NCBI RefSeq assembly: GCF_025506355.1
Contig: NZ_JANZYP010000004.1
Coordinates: 197,355 to 261,354, forward strand
Origin: Sphaerisporangium corydalis
GTDB lineage: Bacteria; Actinomycetota; Actinomycetes; Streptosporangiales; Streptosporangiaceae
DNA length: 64,000 bases
Direction of reading: 5' to 3'
Part shown: positions 47,701 through 55,753 of the stretch, piece by piece
How the letters are laid out: each line of letters opens with the position of its first letter
Position numbering within the stretch: the stretch's first letter is position 1
Notes under the pieces: model-generated
The model's input: only the letters and a program-made list of their open reading frames with translations
The model's database searches: none
What the model was told of the DNA's origin: nothing
Made by a program: the position numbers and the translations under genes

Positions 47701-48569
47701 CCGACCAGGATCTGGGCCCGCTGCAGGACGTCGGCCAGGTCGGGGTGGCGCGCGCAGTGGGTGTAGAAGTCGGTGCGCACGCCGAGGACCACGCGGGTGC
47801 GGCTGCCGGGCTCCCTGGCCGCGCTCACCAGCGCGTCGATGAACCGGGCCTGCTCGGCGGGTCCGGGGCAGAGCGTGAACACCTCCTCGAACTGGTCGAC
47901 GATCAGGACGAGGTCGCCGTCCCTGCCCTCCTTGGCGAGGAGCTGGCGGACGGCCAGCCCGAGGTTGCGGGGATCCTCGGTGAGTTCGGCGAGCAGCCCG
48001 CCGGGGGTGACGCCGAGACGGGCCGCGAGTTGTACCGCGCATTCCTGGAGGGGATGGGCTCCCGGGGTGAGCAGTATCGCCGGGCGCGGCCGCACAAGGG
48101 GAAGCAGACCGGCCCGCAGCAGTGACGACTTCCCCGATCCTGAGGCGCCGAGCACCGCGAGGAAACGGTGTTCGGACAGGCTGGACCTGATCTTCTCCAC
48201 CAGGCGTTCACGGCCGAAGAAGCGGTGGGCGTCCTGCGGCTCGAAAGAGGAGAGGCCGACATAGGGCGGGCTTTCTCCCGGTGTTTCGCCGCCGCCCGGC
48301 GGATTCATTTCCGCGGCCAGTGCGATCCACCGCTCCTGCCATTCCGCCGAATCCACTCCGCAGGCCCGTACGAAGGCCAAAGTGACCGCCATGCTGGGCA
48401 GTTTCCGGCCTCCCGCCGCCTCGGACAGGGTGCCCGCGGAGTAATGCGCGCGTTTCGCGAGTTCGCGGTACGAAGGGCCGCCGGCCTTTTCCCGTAATCG
48501 TCGCAGGTCGGCTGCGAACCGTAACAACGCGTCGTCGCCGACGTCCAGTGGCCGTTCTCGGCGAGGCAT
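44793..48569 (-). CDS. HTH-nSTAND1 NTPase-WD40 signalling protein
   Basis: 1258 residues. An N-terminal XRE-type HTH (~10-70; YRELAKRAHYSAGTLSEAAGG) is followed by FVGLSSF-like entry YVGLSSFEPQDAHRFFGRE, then an nSTAND1 NTPase with Walker A GASGSGKSSLLRAG and Walker B DLVLIVDQFEEVF. A helical region follows, one membrane helix (LVALLAVLLVVAGSATVYAV, ~530), then 14 WD40 repeats (AFSPDGRTLATA...DxTARLWDV), enough for two seven-bladed propellers. ATG 48569 has GGGGG at the right distance; GTG 48575 is too close. STAND proteins are switch-like sensors, and WD40 arrays recognise proteins. Divergent from three secreted proteins across a perfect inverted repeat. Confidence 0.92.
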   Translation of the reverse strand: MPRRERPLDVGDDALLRFAADLRRLREKAGGPSYRELAKRAHYSAGTLSEAAGGRKLPSMAVTLAFVRACGVDSAEWQERWIALAAEMNPPGGGETPGESPPYVGLSSFEPQDAHRFFGRERLVEKIRSSLSEHRFLAVLGASGSGKSSLLRAGLLPLVRPRPAILLTPGAHPLQECAVQLAARLGVTPGGLLAELTEDPRNLGLAVRQLLAKEGRDGDLVLIVDQFEEVFTLCPGPAEQARFIDALVSAAREPGSRTRVVLGVRTDFYTHCARHPDLADVLQRAQILVGPMTAEELRQAITRPAAEMDYRVEGALVSRLIADATGQPGVLPLISHALLETWRRRRGNTLTLAGYESTGGIDHAIAQTSEAVYTALSEDQQAVARQIFLRLTALGEGTEDTKRRVAGDELTGTDDDGVLDELTRARLVTRNGDNVEIAHEALIRSWPRLRGWLAEDREGLRLHRQITEAAGAWEAESRDDGALYRGTRLAVARDWAAAKDPVLSAREREFLAAGVAAEARDQDAARRRARRLRELVALLAVLLVVAGSATVYAVANGRMAAGQRDIALSQKVAGDAVELRAANPALSAQLALAAYRLSPTDEARSVLLSTFATPYATRVTGHTDRVNAVAVSPDGRLLATAGRDATTRLWRIADPHRPQPLAVLTGHRENVNAAAFSPDGRLLATAGWDHTARLWDTTDPRRPRHLAALGHADDVNAVAFSPDGRTLASASTDTTVRLWDVAGHRLRATLAGHTAGVVGVAFSPDGRTLASASFDHAAGLWDVTDPGHPGRPRMLTGHTDAVAWVAFSPDGRLLATASNDGTARLWDVAAGTSIVIRGHRDVARSVAFSPDGRLLATASLDDTIRLTDVGDPRHPRLVTTLTGHTGNAVSVAFTPDGHTLATASDDYTARLWDLPGPALTVPSAAVYWIAFNPDGRTLATVGEDHAARLWEVTDPVHPRLRSVLTGHEDEIWGTAFSPDGRTLATASNDGTARLWDVTDAGRPAPRATLTGHKENVNAVAFSPDGRVLASASLDHTVRLTDVSGPGRPRDLSFFTGDTEGVNAVAFSPDGRTVATAGWNRTARLWDVTDLRRPAPLATLTGHTDGINALAFSPDGRTLATAGYDDTARLWDVADPRRAAPLTTLARHTDNVSMVAFSPDGRTLATAGSDRVTRLWDLADVRRPRERSSLEAHTDRVSSVAFSPDGHTLATGGYDRTVLLWETDPARLATRLCRITHPAITTAEWDQYFPGLAYRPPCP

Positions 48570-48619
48570 CGCCACCCCCGTTGAGATCCCCTGAGCCGGG
48601 CTTCATTGTTCAGCAGTTG

Positions 48620-48651
48620 TTGTTCGGTGTCCACCGCGTGATACCGAACAA
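48620..48651. promoter_or_regulatory. Perfect 9-bp inverted repeat in the nSTAND/secreted-protein intergenic region
   Basis: TTGTTCGGT (48620-48628) and ACCGAACAA (48643-48651), centres 23 bp apart (about two helical turns), with further TTGTTC copies just to the left. Candidate operator for the HTH domain of the divergent protein. Confidence 0.6.
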
Positions 48652-48711
48652 TCCGCCGGCCTTATACCTGCACTCATGACAGTGAGCGAACACCAGAAGA
48701 AAAGGAGAGTC

Positions 48712-49173
48712 ATGGTCGCGGCAAGACGCCTCGCCGGCGTGGCCGTGGCCACGATGGCCGCCACCACCGTGCTCACCGCGCCCCCAGCCCAGGCCGCCGC
48801 GCCTGACGGATGCTGGGGCACCGGGCCGACCGTCACCGACACGCTGGGGCAGCGGTGGCCGACCCGTTTCTGCAACAACTACCGGGCGGGGGACGTCCAC
48901 AATTACGTCGAGGGCCGCTGGCAGCCGATAGGCAGGCTCTACGCGGGGGACAACTGGTTCGTCTGCCAGGCGCACGGACCGGAGAACCCTCCGGTCGGCG
49001 CGGCGCTCAACGACATCTGGCTCTACACCGAGGCCGACGAGGTCTGGGCGGCCGGCGGGTGGGGCGGGTTCCCCGCCACCCACGTGTCCGGCGGCGTCAA
49101 CTACGGCCCCGTTCCCGGCCTCGGCTGGTGCCCCTGGGAAGAGGACGTCACCCCGGCCAGGTCGGGGGGCTGA
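48712..49173 (+). CDS. Secreted hypothetical protein
   Basis: 153 residues from ATG 48712, chosen for AAGGAGAG three bases upstream; ATG 48676 would add 12 residues. The signal peptide (hydrophobic ~8-22) is cleaved near AQAA-A. The mature part is Trp/Gly-rich with four Cys (DGCWGTG, RFCNN, FVCQAHG, GWCPWE), possibly two disulfides. No family recognised. First of three secreted-protein genes facing the nSTAND gene; the next starts 4 bases after its stop. Confidence 0.75.
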   Translation: MVAARRLAGVAVATMAATTVLTAPPAQAAAPDGCWGTGPTVTDTLGQRWPTRFCNNYRAGDVHNYVEGRWQPIGRLYAGDNWFVCQAHGPENPPVGAALNDIWLYTEADEVWAAGGWGGFPATHVSGGVNYGPVPGLGWCPWEEDVTPARSGG

Positions 49174-49176
49174 GCC

Positions 49177-50538
49177 ATGTCACCGCGCTCCCGCCTGACG
49201 CTGGCGATGCTGATCCCGCTCGTGCTGTGCGCCGGCGCGCTCACGCCCGCCGCCGCGCAGACCCCCACCCCCGGCCCGGCGACCGCGAAGACGCAACCGT
49301 CGTCACCGGAGCAGGCCCGCGACCGCGCCCTGCGCCAGGCCGTCGCGCTCGGCGACCATTCCTACTACGACGCGGACAAGGTCACCGACGACGGCCGGTC
49401 ACGGCAGGGCGTGAGCCGGCTGGCCACCGCCGCGGCGTTCCCGGCGGCGCCGCCGCAGCCGGACACCGGCGACTGCCTGGCCAAGCCGGAGGCCGCACGG
49501 AAGGAGGGCTGGACCTACAACCGGCTGATGTGGTGCCAGACGGTCGGCTACCGGGCCAACTACACCAAGCGCAACCCCCAGACGGGGGCCGAGGTCTACA
49601 TGGGCAGCGTCGAGGTGTTCTGGGAGATGGTGGCGCTGGGCAGCAACACCGATCGGGCCATCCGGGTGTTCTGGCGTCCGGTGGCCGGGTCGGTCGCCTA
49701 CATCGCGTGGACCACTCCCCCGCCCACCGGGCAGCCCTTCGCCGTGCACGCCGAATGCGCCCAGGCCGCGCCGTACTGCTCCGGCACCTCGCCTGCGGCC
49801 AGTAAGACCTGGGCCGCCTGGAACACCACCACCGCGTGGTCGTCGTGGGACCTGCGGTCCCCCGCGCAGTCCGGCGACTCCAGCCGGGAGAAGATCACCG
49901 TTCCCGACTGGCACCTGGTCACCGACGCCACGTCACTCGAATATCCCCTCAACCCGCCGGGCAAGACCCTCGACCTGCCGTTCCGCTGCGACTCCGCGGA
50001 CTACTTCTCGCGGTTCGGCCAGGCGTTCGACAAGGCGTGCGTGTTCACCGTCGTGATCCCGCACCTGCAGTACAACATCTCCAGCAAGAAGCACGGAGCC
50101 GTCGCCCAGCACATCCAGGACGCCCAGCTGAGCCCCGACACCAGCTACCCCGTGGAGTCGCACCGCAAGGTGATCCCCGGACGCTGGGAGCCCGACCCCG
50201 ACCCCGAGTTCGGGTCGCTGCACCGGGTGGCGGGCACCAGCGTCATCGCCGCGGCGAACACGACCTGGAAGAACTACGCCTGCAACCGCAACGGCCCCTA
50301 CAACGCGACGACCGGGCTACCGCCCAAGACCCCGCAGGAGGCGGCCGAGGGATGGCAGTGCGACGAATACCCCTTCCGCTCGACCGCCGAAGGCGCGAGC
50401 AGCGGGACCTGGGACTTCTCGGTCCGGTGGGTCCCGGCCTCGCAGAACGCCTCGGCCGGCGGGTCGCTGATCGCCTTCTTCTTCGACGACCGCATCCTGC
50501 ACGTCAACGACCCGTTCTGGGTGAAGATCAACCCCTGA
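49177..50538 (+). CDS. Secreted protein with C-terminal NucA/NucB-type nuclease domain
   Basis: 453 residues. Signal peptide 1-27 (LVLCAGALTPAAAQ). A large ~280-residue N-terminal region has paired Cys and no known domain. The C-terminal ~100 residues contain QCDEYPFRSTAEGA and SLIAFFFDDRILHVNDPFWVKI, the conserved blocks of the NucA/NucB deoxyribonuclease family (Asp and Glu of CDEYPF are the expected catalytic/metal residues). Likely an extracellular DNase or toxin-like effector. Same operon as the preceding gene. Confidence 0.82.
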   Translation: MSPRSRLTLAMLIPLVLCAGALTPAAAQTPTPGPATAKTQPSSPEQARDRALRQAVALGDHSYYDADKVTDDGRSRQGVSRLATAAAFPAAPPQPDTGDCLAKPEAARKEGWTYNRLMWCQTVGYRANYTKRNPQTGAEVYMGSVEVFWEMVALGSNTDRAIRVFWRPVAGSVAYIAWTTPPPTGQPFAVHAECAQAAPYCSGTSPAASKTWAAWNTTTAWSSWDLRSPAQSGDSSREKITVPDWHLVTDATSLEYPLNPPGKTLDLPFRCDSADYFSRFGQAFDKACVFTVVIPHLQYNISSKKHGAVAQHIQDAQLSPDTSYPVESHRKVIPGRWEPDPDPEFGSLHRVAGTSVIAAANTTWKNYACNRNGPYNATTGLPPKTPQEAAEGWQCDEYPFRSTAEGASSGTWDFSVRWVPASQNASAGGSLIAFFFDDRILHVNDPFWVKINP

Positions 50539-50596
50539 TCCGCGCCCGCGTGGACGGCTCCTCCCGAAATCCATCCCCCTTCGAAGGGTGAAATCC

Positions 50597-50995
50597 ATGT
50601 CCATGAACATTGCCCGCAAGGTGGCCCATGTCGGCGCGGCGGCGGCGCTGGTATCGCTGGCGGCGGTGACGACGGCCTCGCCGGCCGCCGCCGACCTGGG
50701 CCCGCCGCCCGGCTGCCAGCGCGGCTACTTCTGCACCTCCGGCGGGCCCGACAGCCCGACGAGCTGGTCCACGGCGGTCAACTGGTCCGGCCGTACCATC
50801 GGCATCTTCCTGTTCAACAACGGCTTCAGGTCCCCCGGCGTCGACCACGTGGACGTCACGTACTACCGGGCCCAGGACGGTTCCGGCCCCTACACCAGGT
50901 GCATTCACTACTATCCCGGTCCCGGCCAGTACTACGTGTACACCCCCAACGACCCTGTCGAGATCGTCCGGGTCCGCTGGCGCGGAGAGTGCTGA
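50597..50995 (+). CDS. Small secreted protein, possibly peptidase-inhibitor I36-like
   Basis: 132 residues, RBS GAAGGGTGA. Signal peptide to about SPAAA-D. The mature domain (~100 residues) has four Cys (PGCQRGYFC, TRCIHYY, GEC at the end) and a beta-sandwich look recalling the I36/beta-gamma-crystallin-type inhibitors of actinobacteria; the match is weak. Starts GTG 50588 or ATG 50603 are possible. Third of the secreted set, 58 bases after the nuclease gene. Confidence 0.6.
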   Translation: MSMNIARKVAHVGAAAALVSLAAVTTASPAAADLGPPPGCQRGYFCTSGGPDSPTSWSTAVNWSGRTIGIFLFNNGFRSPGVDHVDVTYYRAQDGSGPYTRCIHYYPGPGQYYVYTPNDPVEIVRVRWRGEC

Positions 50996-51094
50996 CCGGC
51001 CTGGCGTAGCATCGCGGCCGTAGCGCCCGCACGGCCCACCGCACCATCGCGGCCCGTAGCGTCATCGCGGCCGTGGCGCCAGGGACGATAGGAC

Positions 51095-51123
51095 GGGCCC
51101 GGGAGAATCCATCTCCCGGGCCC
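51095..51123 (+). terminator. Strong terminator hairpin after the secreted-protein operon
   Basis: GGGCCCGGGAGA (51095-51106) pairs perfectly with TCTCCCGGGCCC (51112-51123), 5-base loop, then TTT. Just upstream, CATCGCGGCC-CGTAGCG-like units occur three times (51009-51077). The 325-bp gap holds no gene. Confidence 0.85.
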
Positions 51124-51189
51124 TTTCCCGCGCCGGGCCTCCCGTGCGACGACCACCGAGCGGCCCGGTCCGCAACTTTCGCCCGACCG

Positions 51190-51202
51190 CTGAAAGTTTC
51201 AG
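51190..51202. promoter_or_regulatory. Palindrome CTGAAAGTTTCAG upstream of the sugar dehydrogenase
   Basis: Two 6-bp arms around a central G, ~120 bases before the start, with a half-site AACTTTCG at ~51174. GAAAGTTTC-type palindromes are known before actinobacterial xylanase/cellulase genes (LacI-type control); applying that here is an inference. Confidence 0.4.
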
Positions 51203-51320
51203 CCGCGCGACCTTCTTCTCCCAGCATGGTCAGGGCGGACCGGCCACGGTGTTTGAGGTCCGGCGGCCCGCGTGCCTACGGTGCTGACATCCGCACAGTG
51301 ATCCGGTCAAGGAGTCCATC

Positions 51321-53003
51321 ATGCGTGCCCGCCTAGTCCCGGCCCTGATCCTGGCTCTGCTCGCCCTGGTCGTCACCGCTCCCGAGGCCCGCGCCCAGGT
51401 GCTGGGCGGCTTCGACTTCTCCCGGGCAGAGGTCTCCGTCACGGGCCTCCAGGTGCCCTGGGGGCTGGCCTTCCTGCCGGACGGCAGCGCGCTGGTGGCC
51501 GAACGCAACACCGGACGCATCATGCAGGTGCGGCCGGGCCAGACGCCCACGGCGGTCGCCACCATCAACGGGGTGAGCGCCTCAGGCGAGAGCGGCCTGC
51601 TCGGCATCGCCGTGTCGCCCACCTTCGCCCAGGACAACTGGCTGTACGCGTACTTCACCAGCACCACCGGGGACAACCGCCTGGTCAGGCTGCTGCTGAA
51701 CCAGCCACAGACGCAATCGGTGCTCTTCTCCGGGGTCCCGAGCAACACCTTCCACGACGGCGGGCGCATCGCCTTCGGGCCGGACGGCATGCTCTACGTG
51801 GCGACCGGCGACGCCGGCAACTCCGCCAACGCGCAGAACCTCAACAGCCCCGCCGGGAAGATCCTGCGCATGTCGCCCACCGGCGCCGTGCCCTCCGACA
51901 ACCCGATCGCGGGCTCCCGCGTATGGACCTACGGCCACCGCAACGTCCAGGGCCTGACCTGGGACCCCCAGGGCCGGATGTACGCCGCCGAACTGGGGCA
52001 GAACACCTGGGACGAGGTCAACCAGATCGTCGCGGGCTCCAACTACGGCTGGCCGACGTGCGAGGGCACGTGCAGTAACTCCTCCTTCCGCAACCCGATC
52101 GTCACCTGGACGACCGCCGAGGCCTCGCCGAGCGGGCTGGCCTGGGCGAACAACACGCTGTTCGTCGCCGCGCTGCGCGGCCAGCGGCTGTGGGCCGTAC
52201 CGCTGACCAGTACGCCCAGCCTCCCGTCGGCCGAGTTCGTCTCCACCTACGGCCGGCTCCGCACGGTCGCGGTCGGCCCCGACGGCTGGCTCTGGGTGAC
52301 GACCAGCAACCGGGACGGCCGCGGCACCCCGGTCGCGCAGGACGACCGCATCGTCCGCGTCCCGCCGGCCACCACCAGCGGCGACACCACCCCGCCCTCC
52401 GCGCCCTCCGGCCTGGCCGCCTCCGGGACGACCGCCACCGGCACCACCCTGACCTGGACCGCCGCCACCGACAACGTGGGCGTGGCCGGGTACGATGTCC
52501 TGCGCGCGCCGGGCGCGTCCGGTGGCACCTTCACCCTGGTGGGGACCTCGGCCACCACCTCGTTCGCCGACACCGGGCTCACCGCGAGCACCACCTACCG
52601 CTACCAGGTCCGGGCCCGCGACGCGGCGAACAACATCTCGTCGGTGTCGAACACCGCGACCGTCACCACCACCACGGGCGGCGGGGGCACCGGCGGATGC
52701 TCGGTGGCGGCGACCGTCCAGACGCAGTGGGGGAACGGGTACGTCGTCCAGCCGGTCACCGTCACCAACACCGGCACCTCGGCGATCAACGGCTGGACGG
52801 TGACGTTCACGCTGCCGAGCGGCCACACCGTCACCGGCTCGTGGAACGCCACGCTGACCGTCAGCGGGCAGACCGTCACCGCGAAAAGCGCCGGGCACAA
52901 CGGCGCGCTCGGCGCCGGCCAGAGCACCACCTTCGGCTTCCAGGCGAGCCGCCCGAACGGCACCACCCAGACCCCGTCCGGCTACCAGTGCACGAGCCCG
53001 TGA
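51321..53003 (+). CDS. Secreted PQQ-type glucose/sorbosone dehydrogenase with FN3 and CBM2
   Basis: 560 residues. Signal peptide 1-25 (APEARA-Q). Residues ~30-345 are a six-bladed propeller of the soluble aldose/sorbosone dehydrogenase family: LQVPWGLAFLPDGSALVAER, GLLGIAVSP, TFHDGGRIAFGPDGMLYVATGD, YGHRNVQGLTWDP, GSNYGWPTCEG. FN3 at ~360-447 (TTPPSAPSGLAASG...). A CBM2 cellulose/chitin-binding domain ends the protein (~457-560, CSVAATVQTQWGNGYV). Likely a polysaccharide-attached oxidase supporting LPMO-type degradation (inference). Flanked by a palindromic operator candidate and a 15-bp-stem terminator. Confidence 0.9.
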   Translation: MRARLVPALILALLALVVTAPEARAQVLGGFDFSRAEVSVTGLQVPWGLAFLPDGSALVAERNTGRIMQVRPGQTPTAVATINGVSASGESGLLGIAVSPTFAQDNWLYAYFTSTTGDNRLVRLLLNQPQTQSVLFSGVPSNTFHDGGRIAFGPDGMLYVATGDAGNSANAQNLNSPAGKILRMSPTGAVPSDNPIAGSRVWTYGHRNVQGLTWDPQGRMYAAELGQNTWDEVNQIVAGSNYGWPTCEGTCSNSSFRNPIVTWTTAEASPSGLAWANNTLFVAALRGQRLWAVPLTSTPSLPSAEFVSTYGRLRTVAVGPDGWLWVTTSNRDGRGTPVAQDDRIVRVPPATTSGDTTPPSAPSGLAASGTTATGTTLTWTAATDNVGVAGYDVLRAPGASGGTFTLVGTSATTSFADTGLTASTTYRYQVRARDAANNISSVSNTATVTTTTGGGGTGGCSVAATVQTQWGNGYVVQPVTVTNTGTSAINGWTVTFTLPSGHTVTGSWNATLTVSGQTVTAKSAGHNGALGAGQSTTFGFQASRPNGTTQTPSGYQCTSP

Positions 53004-53016
53004 GCCTCTGAAAGGA

Positions 53017-53050
53017 GCGGGCGCGACCGGCGGGGGCCGGTCGCGCCCGC
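53017..53050. terminator. Bidirectional terminator hairpin
   Basis: GCGGGCGCGACCGGC (53017-53031) and its exact complement (53036-53050), 15-bp stem with GGGG loop, between two convergent genes. Confidence 0.85.
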
Positions 53051-53106
53051 CCGGTTGCCGGGGCCGGTTCTCACTCCATGCTCCGGGAGGCTTCGCGTGT
53101 CCTGAT

Positions 53107-54597
53107 CTACAACTGGGCGCAGACCGCCTTCACCTCGGTGTAGGCCTCCAGCGCCTCGTGGCCCATCTCCCGGCCCCAGCCCGACTGCTTGTACCCGCCG
53201 AAGGGCAGCCCCGCGTCGAAGACGTTGTAGCAGTTGATCCAGACGGTGCCCGCGCGGATCTTGCGGGCCAGCAGGTGGGCCTTGGAGATGTCCCTGGTCC
53301 AGATGCCGGCGCCGAGACCGAAGGAGGTGTCGTTGGCCTGGCGGGCGATCTCGTCCAGGTCGGAGAACGGGGACGCCACCACGACCGGGCCGAAGATCTC
53401 CTCGCGGACCACCTTCATGTCCGGACTGGCATCGGTGAGCACGGTGGGCTGGACGAAGTACCCGCGCTCGCCGTGCCGTTCGCCACCGGCCACCATGCGC
53501 GCGCCCTCGCTACGGCCCGAGTCCAGGTAGCCGGTCACCCGGCGGAGCTGCTCGTCGGAGACCAGCGGCCCCATCTGGGTGTCGGCGTCCAGCCCTCGGC
53601 CGAGCCTGATGCCGCGGGCGATGCCGGCCACGCCCTCGACCACCTCGTCGAAGCGGCTCTGGTGGACGAACAGCCGGGACCCGGCCACGCAGCACTGGCC
53701 GTGGTTGAAGAAGATCGCGTTCGCCGCTCCGGGGATGGCCAGCTCGGGGTCGGCGTCCTCGAAGACGATGTTGGGGCTCTTGCCGCCCAGCTCCAGGGTG
53801 ACCTTCTTCAGGTTGCCCGCCGCGGCGTGCACGATCAGCTTGCCGACCTCGGTGGATCCGGTGAAAGCGATCTTGTCCACGCCATCGTGCGCGGCCAGCG
53901 CCGCCCCGGCGGTCTCGCCGTACCCGGGCAGGACGTTGACCACGCCGTCGGGCACCCCGGCCTCGGCGATCAGCTCGGCCAGCCGCAGCGCCGACAGCGG
54001 GGTCTGCTCGGCGGGCTTGAGTATCACCACGTTGCCGGTCGCCAGCGCGGGCCCGAGCTTCCAGGCGGCCATCAGCAGCGGGAAGTTCCAGGGGATGATC
54101 TGGCCGACCACGCCGATCGGCTCACGCAAGGTGTAGGCGTGGAAACCGGCGTCGGGCATGTAGGGGACCGACAGCGCGATCGTGTTGCCCTCGATCTTGG
54201 TGGCCCAGCCCGCCATGTAGCGGAACAGGTCCGCCGCCAGCGGGACGTCGGCGGCGCGCGCGACGGCCAGCGGCTTGCCGTTGTCCAGAGACTCCAGTTG
54301 CGCCAGTTCCTCGGCGTGCTCGTCGATCAGGTCGCCGATCCGCCAGATGATCCGGCCCCGCTGGGCGGCGGACATCCGGGACCACGGGCCCTCCTCGAAG
54401 GCCCGGCGCGCGGCGCGCACCGCCCGGTCGACGTCCTCGGCGTCCGCCTCGGCGATGTGGGCCAGCGTCTCGCCGGTCGCCGGGTCGGGGGTCGCGAAGG
54501 TCTTTCCCGAGGCGGCGTCCACCCACCGCCCATCGATGAACAGCTGCCGGGGGGTCGCGATGAAGCCCTCGACGCTCTTTTCCAAGGTCACCGTCAT
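53107..54597 (-). CDS. Aldehyde dehydrogenase (AldA/betaine-aldehyde type)
   Basis: 496 residues. PWNFPLLMAAWKLGPALATGN, FTGSTEVGKLI, base Glu269 (LELGGKSPN) and nucleophile Cys303 (HGQCCVAGSR), 34 apart. Standard-length NAD-dependent aldehyde dehydrogenase, closest in look to the broad-range phenylacetaldehyde/acetaldehyde class. Ribosome binding site GGAAGGG is rather far from the ATG. Single gene. Confidence 0.93.
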   Translation of the reverse strand: MTVTLEKSVEGFIATPRQLFIDGRWVDAASGKTFATPDPATGETLAHIAEADAEDVDRAVRAARRAFEEGPWSRMSAAQRGRIIWRIGDLIDEHAEELAQLESLDNGKPLAVARAADVPLAADLFRYMAGWATKIEGNTIALSVPYMPDAGFHAYTLREPIGVVGQIIPWNFPLLMAAWKLGPALATGNVVILKPAEQTPLSALRLAELIAEAGVPDGVVNVLPGYGETAGAALAAHDGVDKIAFTGSTEVGKLIVHAAAGNLKKVTLELGGKSPNIVFEDADPELAIPGAANAIFFNHGQCCVAGSRLFVHQSRFDEVVEGVAGIARGIRLGRGLDADTQMGPLVSDEQLRRVTGYLDSGRSEGARMVAGGERHGERGYFVQPTVLTDASPDMKVVREEIFGPVVVASPFSDLDEIARQANDTSFGLGAGIWTRDISKAHLLARKIRAGTVWINCYNVFDAGLPFGGYKQSGWGREMGHEALEAYTEVKAVCAQL

Positions 54598-54732
54598 CGG
54601 CGTCGGTTTCCCTTCCGTTCCGGTGGGCGCCCGGCCGGCGGCCTGGCCACAGGGGACCGGCCGGTGCAGTAATCACACTGAGACTACTCCCGGAGTGAGA
54701 GAAGGCAAGGGACCCGGCTGGGGCGGATCAGG

Positions 54733-54835
54733 CTCCGGCTGAGGGGTGGGATCCGGGACCTGGCGAGGCGGATCAGGTTACGGCCGGGGGGTGGGATCCG
54801 GGTTACGGCCGGGGGTGGGATCCGGGTTTCCGCCG
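54733..54835. repeat. Tandem repeats in the gap between ALDH and SDR genes
   Basis: The block GGCCGGGGGGTGGGATCCGGG recurs about three times (near 54733, 54783, 54806) with GGTTAC between copies. This 240-bp gap contains no gene. Confidence 0.65.
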
Positions 54836-54837
54836 GG

Positions 54838-55590
54838 TCAGATCTGGTTGAGGCCGCCGTCGACGTAGAGTTCGGCTCCGATGACGAAGGTGCTCTGGTC
54901 GCCGGCGAGGAAGAGGACGACGTTGGCCGCCTCGTCGGGGCGGCCCATCCGGCCCAGGGGCACCTGACCGGCGAGGAAGCTCTTCAGCGCGGCCGCCTGC
55001 TCCTCGTCGGGGGCCAGGCCGGTCATCGCGGGGGTGTCGATCGGACCGGGGGTGACGGCGTTGACCCGGATCCCGCGTGCCTTGAGCTCGTTGGCCCACG
55101 TGCGGGCGAAGGAGCGGACGGCGGCCTTGGAGGCCGCGTAGACGCCGAACGCCTCCGCGCCGGACGTGGCGGCGGTCGAGCCGGTCACGATGACCGAGGC
55201 TCCGTCGTTGAGCAGGGGCAGCGCCTTCTGCACGGTGAACAGCAGACCACGGACGTTGATGCCGAACGTCTGGTCGAAGTGGTCCTCGGTGACCTGCTCC
55301 AGCGTGGCGAGCTCGCCGCCGCCGGCGTTGGCGAACAGCACGTCGATCCCCCGGCCCTGGTCGCGCACCGTCTCGTACAGCCGGTCGAGGTCCGCCGGCA
55401 CCGACACGTCACCCTGGACGCCGATCGCACCGGCGCCGATGGTCTCCACGGCGGCGTCCAGCTCGGGCTTGCGCCGCCCGGTGACGAACACGTGCGCGCC
55501 TTCCGACGCCAGGCGGACCGCGGTCGCCAGGCCGATGCCGGTCGTGCCGCCGGTGACGACGGCGGCGGTCTTTCCTTCGAGCTGTCCCAT
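54838..55590 (-). CDS. Short-chain dehydrogenase/reductase (classical SDR)
   Basis: 250 residues, AGGAG before the ATG. Cofactor motif [10 protein letters not shown] (12-20), NAG at 88-90, catalytic Asn112, Ser138, Tyr151 and Lys155 (VYAASK), and [11 protein letters not shown] after. Classical NAD(P)-dependent alcohol/ketone reductase. Divergent from a TetR gene with two identical operators in the shared promoter region, so it is almost certainly the regulator's target. Confidence 0.94.
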   Translation of the reverse strand: MGQLEGKTAAVVTGGTTGIGLATAVRLASEGAHVFVTGRRKPELDAAVETIGAGAIGVQGDVSVPADLDRLYETVRDQGRGIDVLFANAGGGELATLEQVTEDHFDQTFGINVRGLLFTVQKALPLLNDGASVIVTGSTAATSGAEAFGVYAASKAAVRSFARTWANELKARGIRVNAVTPGPIDTPAMTGLAPDEEQAAALKSFLAGQVPLGRMGRPDEAANVVLFLAGDQSTFVIGAELYVDGGLNQI

Positions 55591-55669
55591 GAGAACTCCT
55601 CATTCCCTTCGGCGGAACCCGGCCGGGGCGGAATCAGGCCGATCTCCCGGCCGAACCGGTGAAACTTCA

Positions 55670-55683
55670 GTACCGATCGGTAC
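55670..55683. promoter_or_regulatory. TetR operator copy 1 (GTACCGATCGGTAC)
   Basis: Perfect 14-bp palindrome on the SDR side of the divergent promoter region, just downstream of a TAGCGT -10 candidate (55692-55697) for the SDR gene. Confidence 0.85.
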
Positions 55684-55717
55684 CGAAAAAGACGCTAGCA
55701 CAACCCTGCCCCCTTAC

Positions 55718-55731
55718 GTACCGATCGGTAC
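55718..55731. promoter_or_regulatory. TetR operator copy 2 (GTACCGATCGGTAC)
   Basis: Identical to copy 1, centres 48 bp apart. Lies in the -10/-35 gap of the tetR promoter, whose TATACT (55741-55746) is only 7 bases from the ATG, so that mRNA is probably leaderless. Confidence 0.88.
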
Positions 55732-55753
55732 CGATATAGGTATACTGGCGGCC

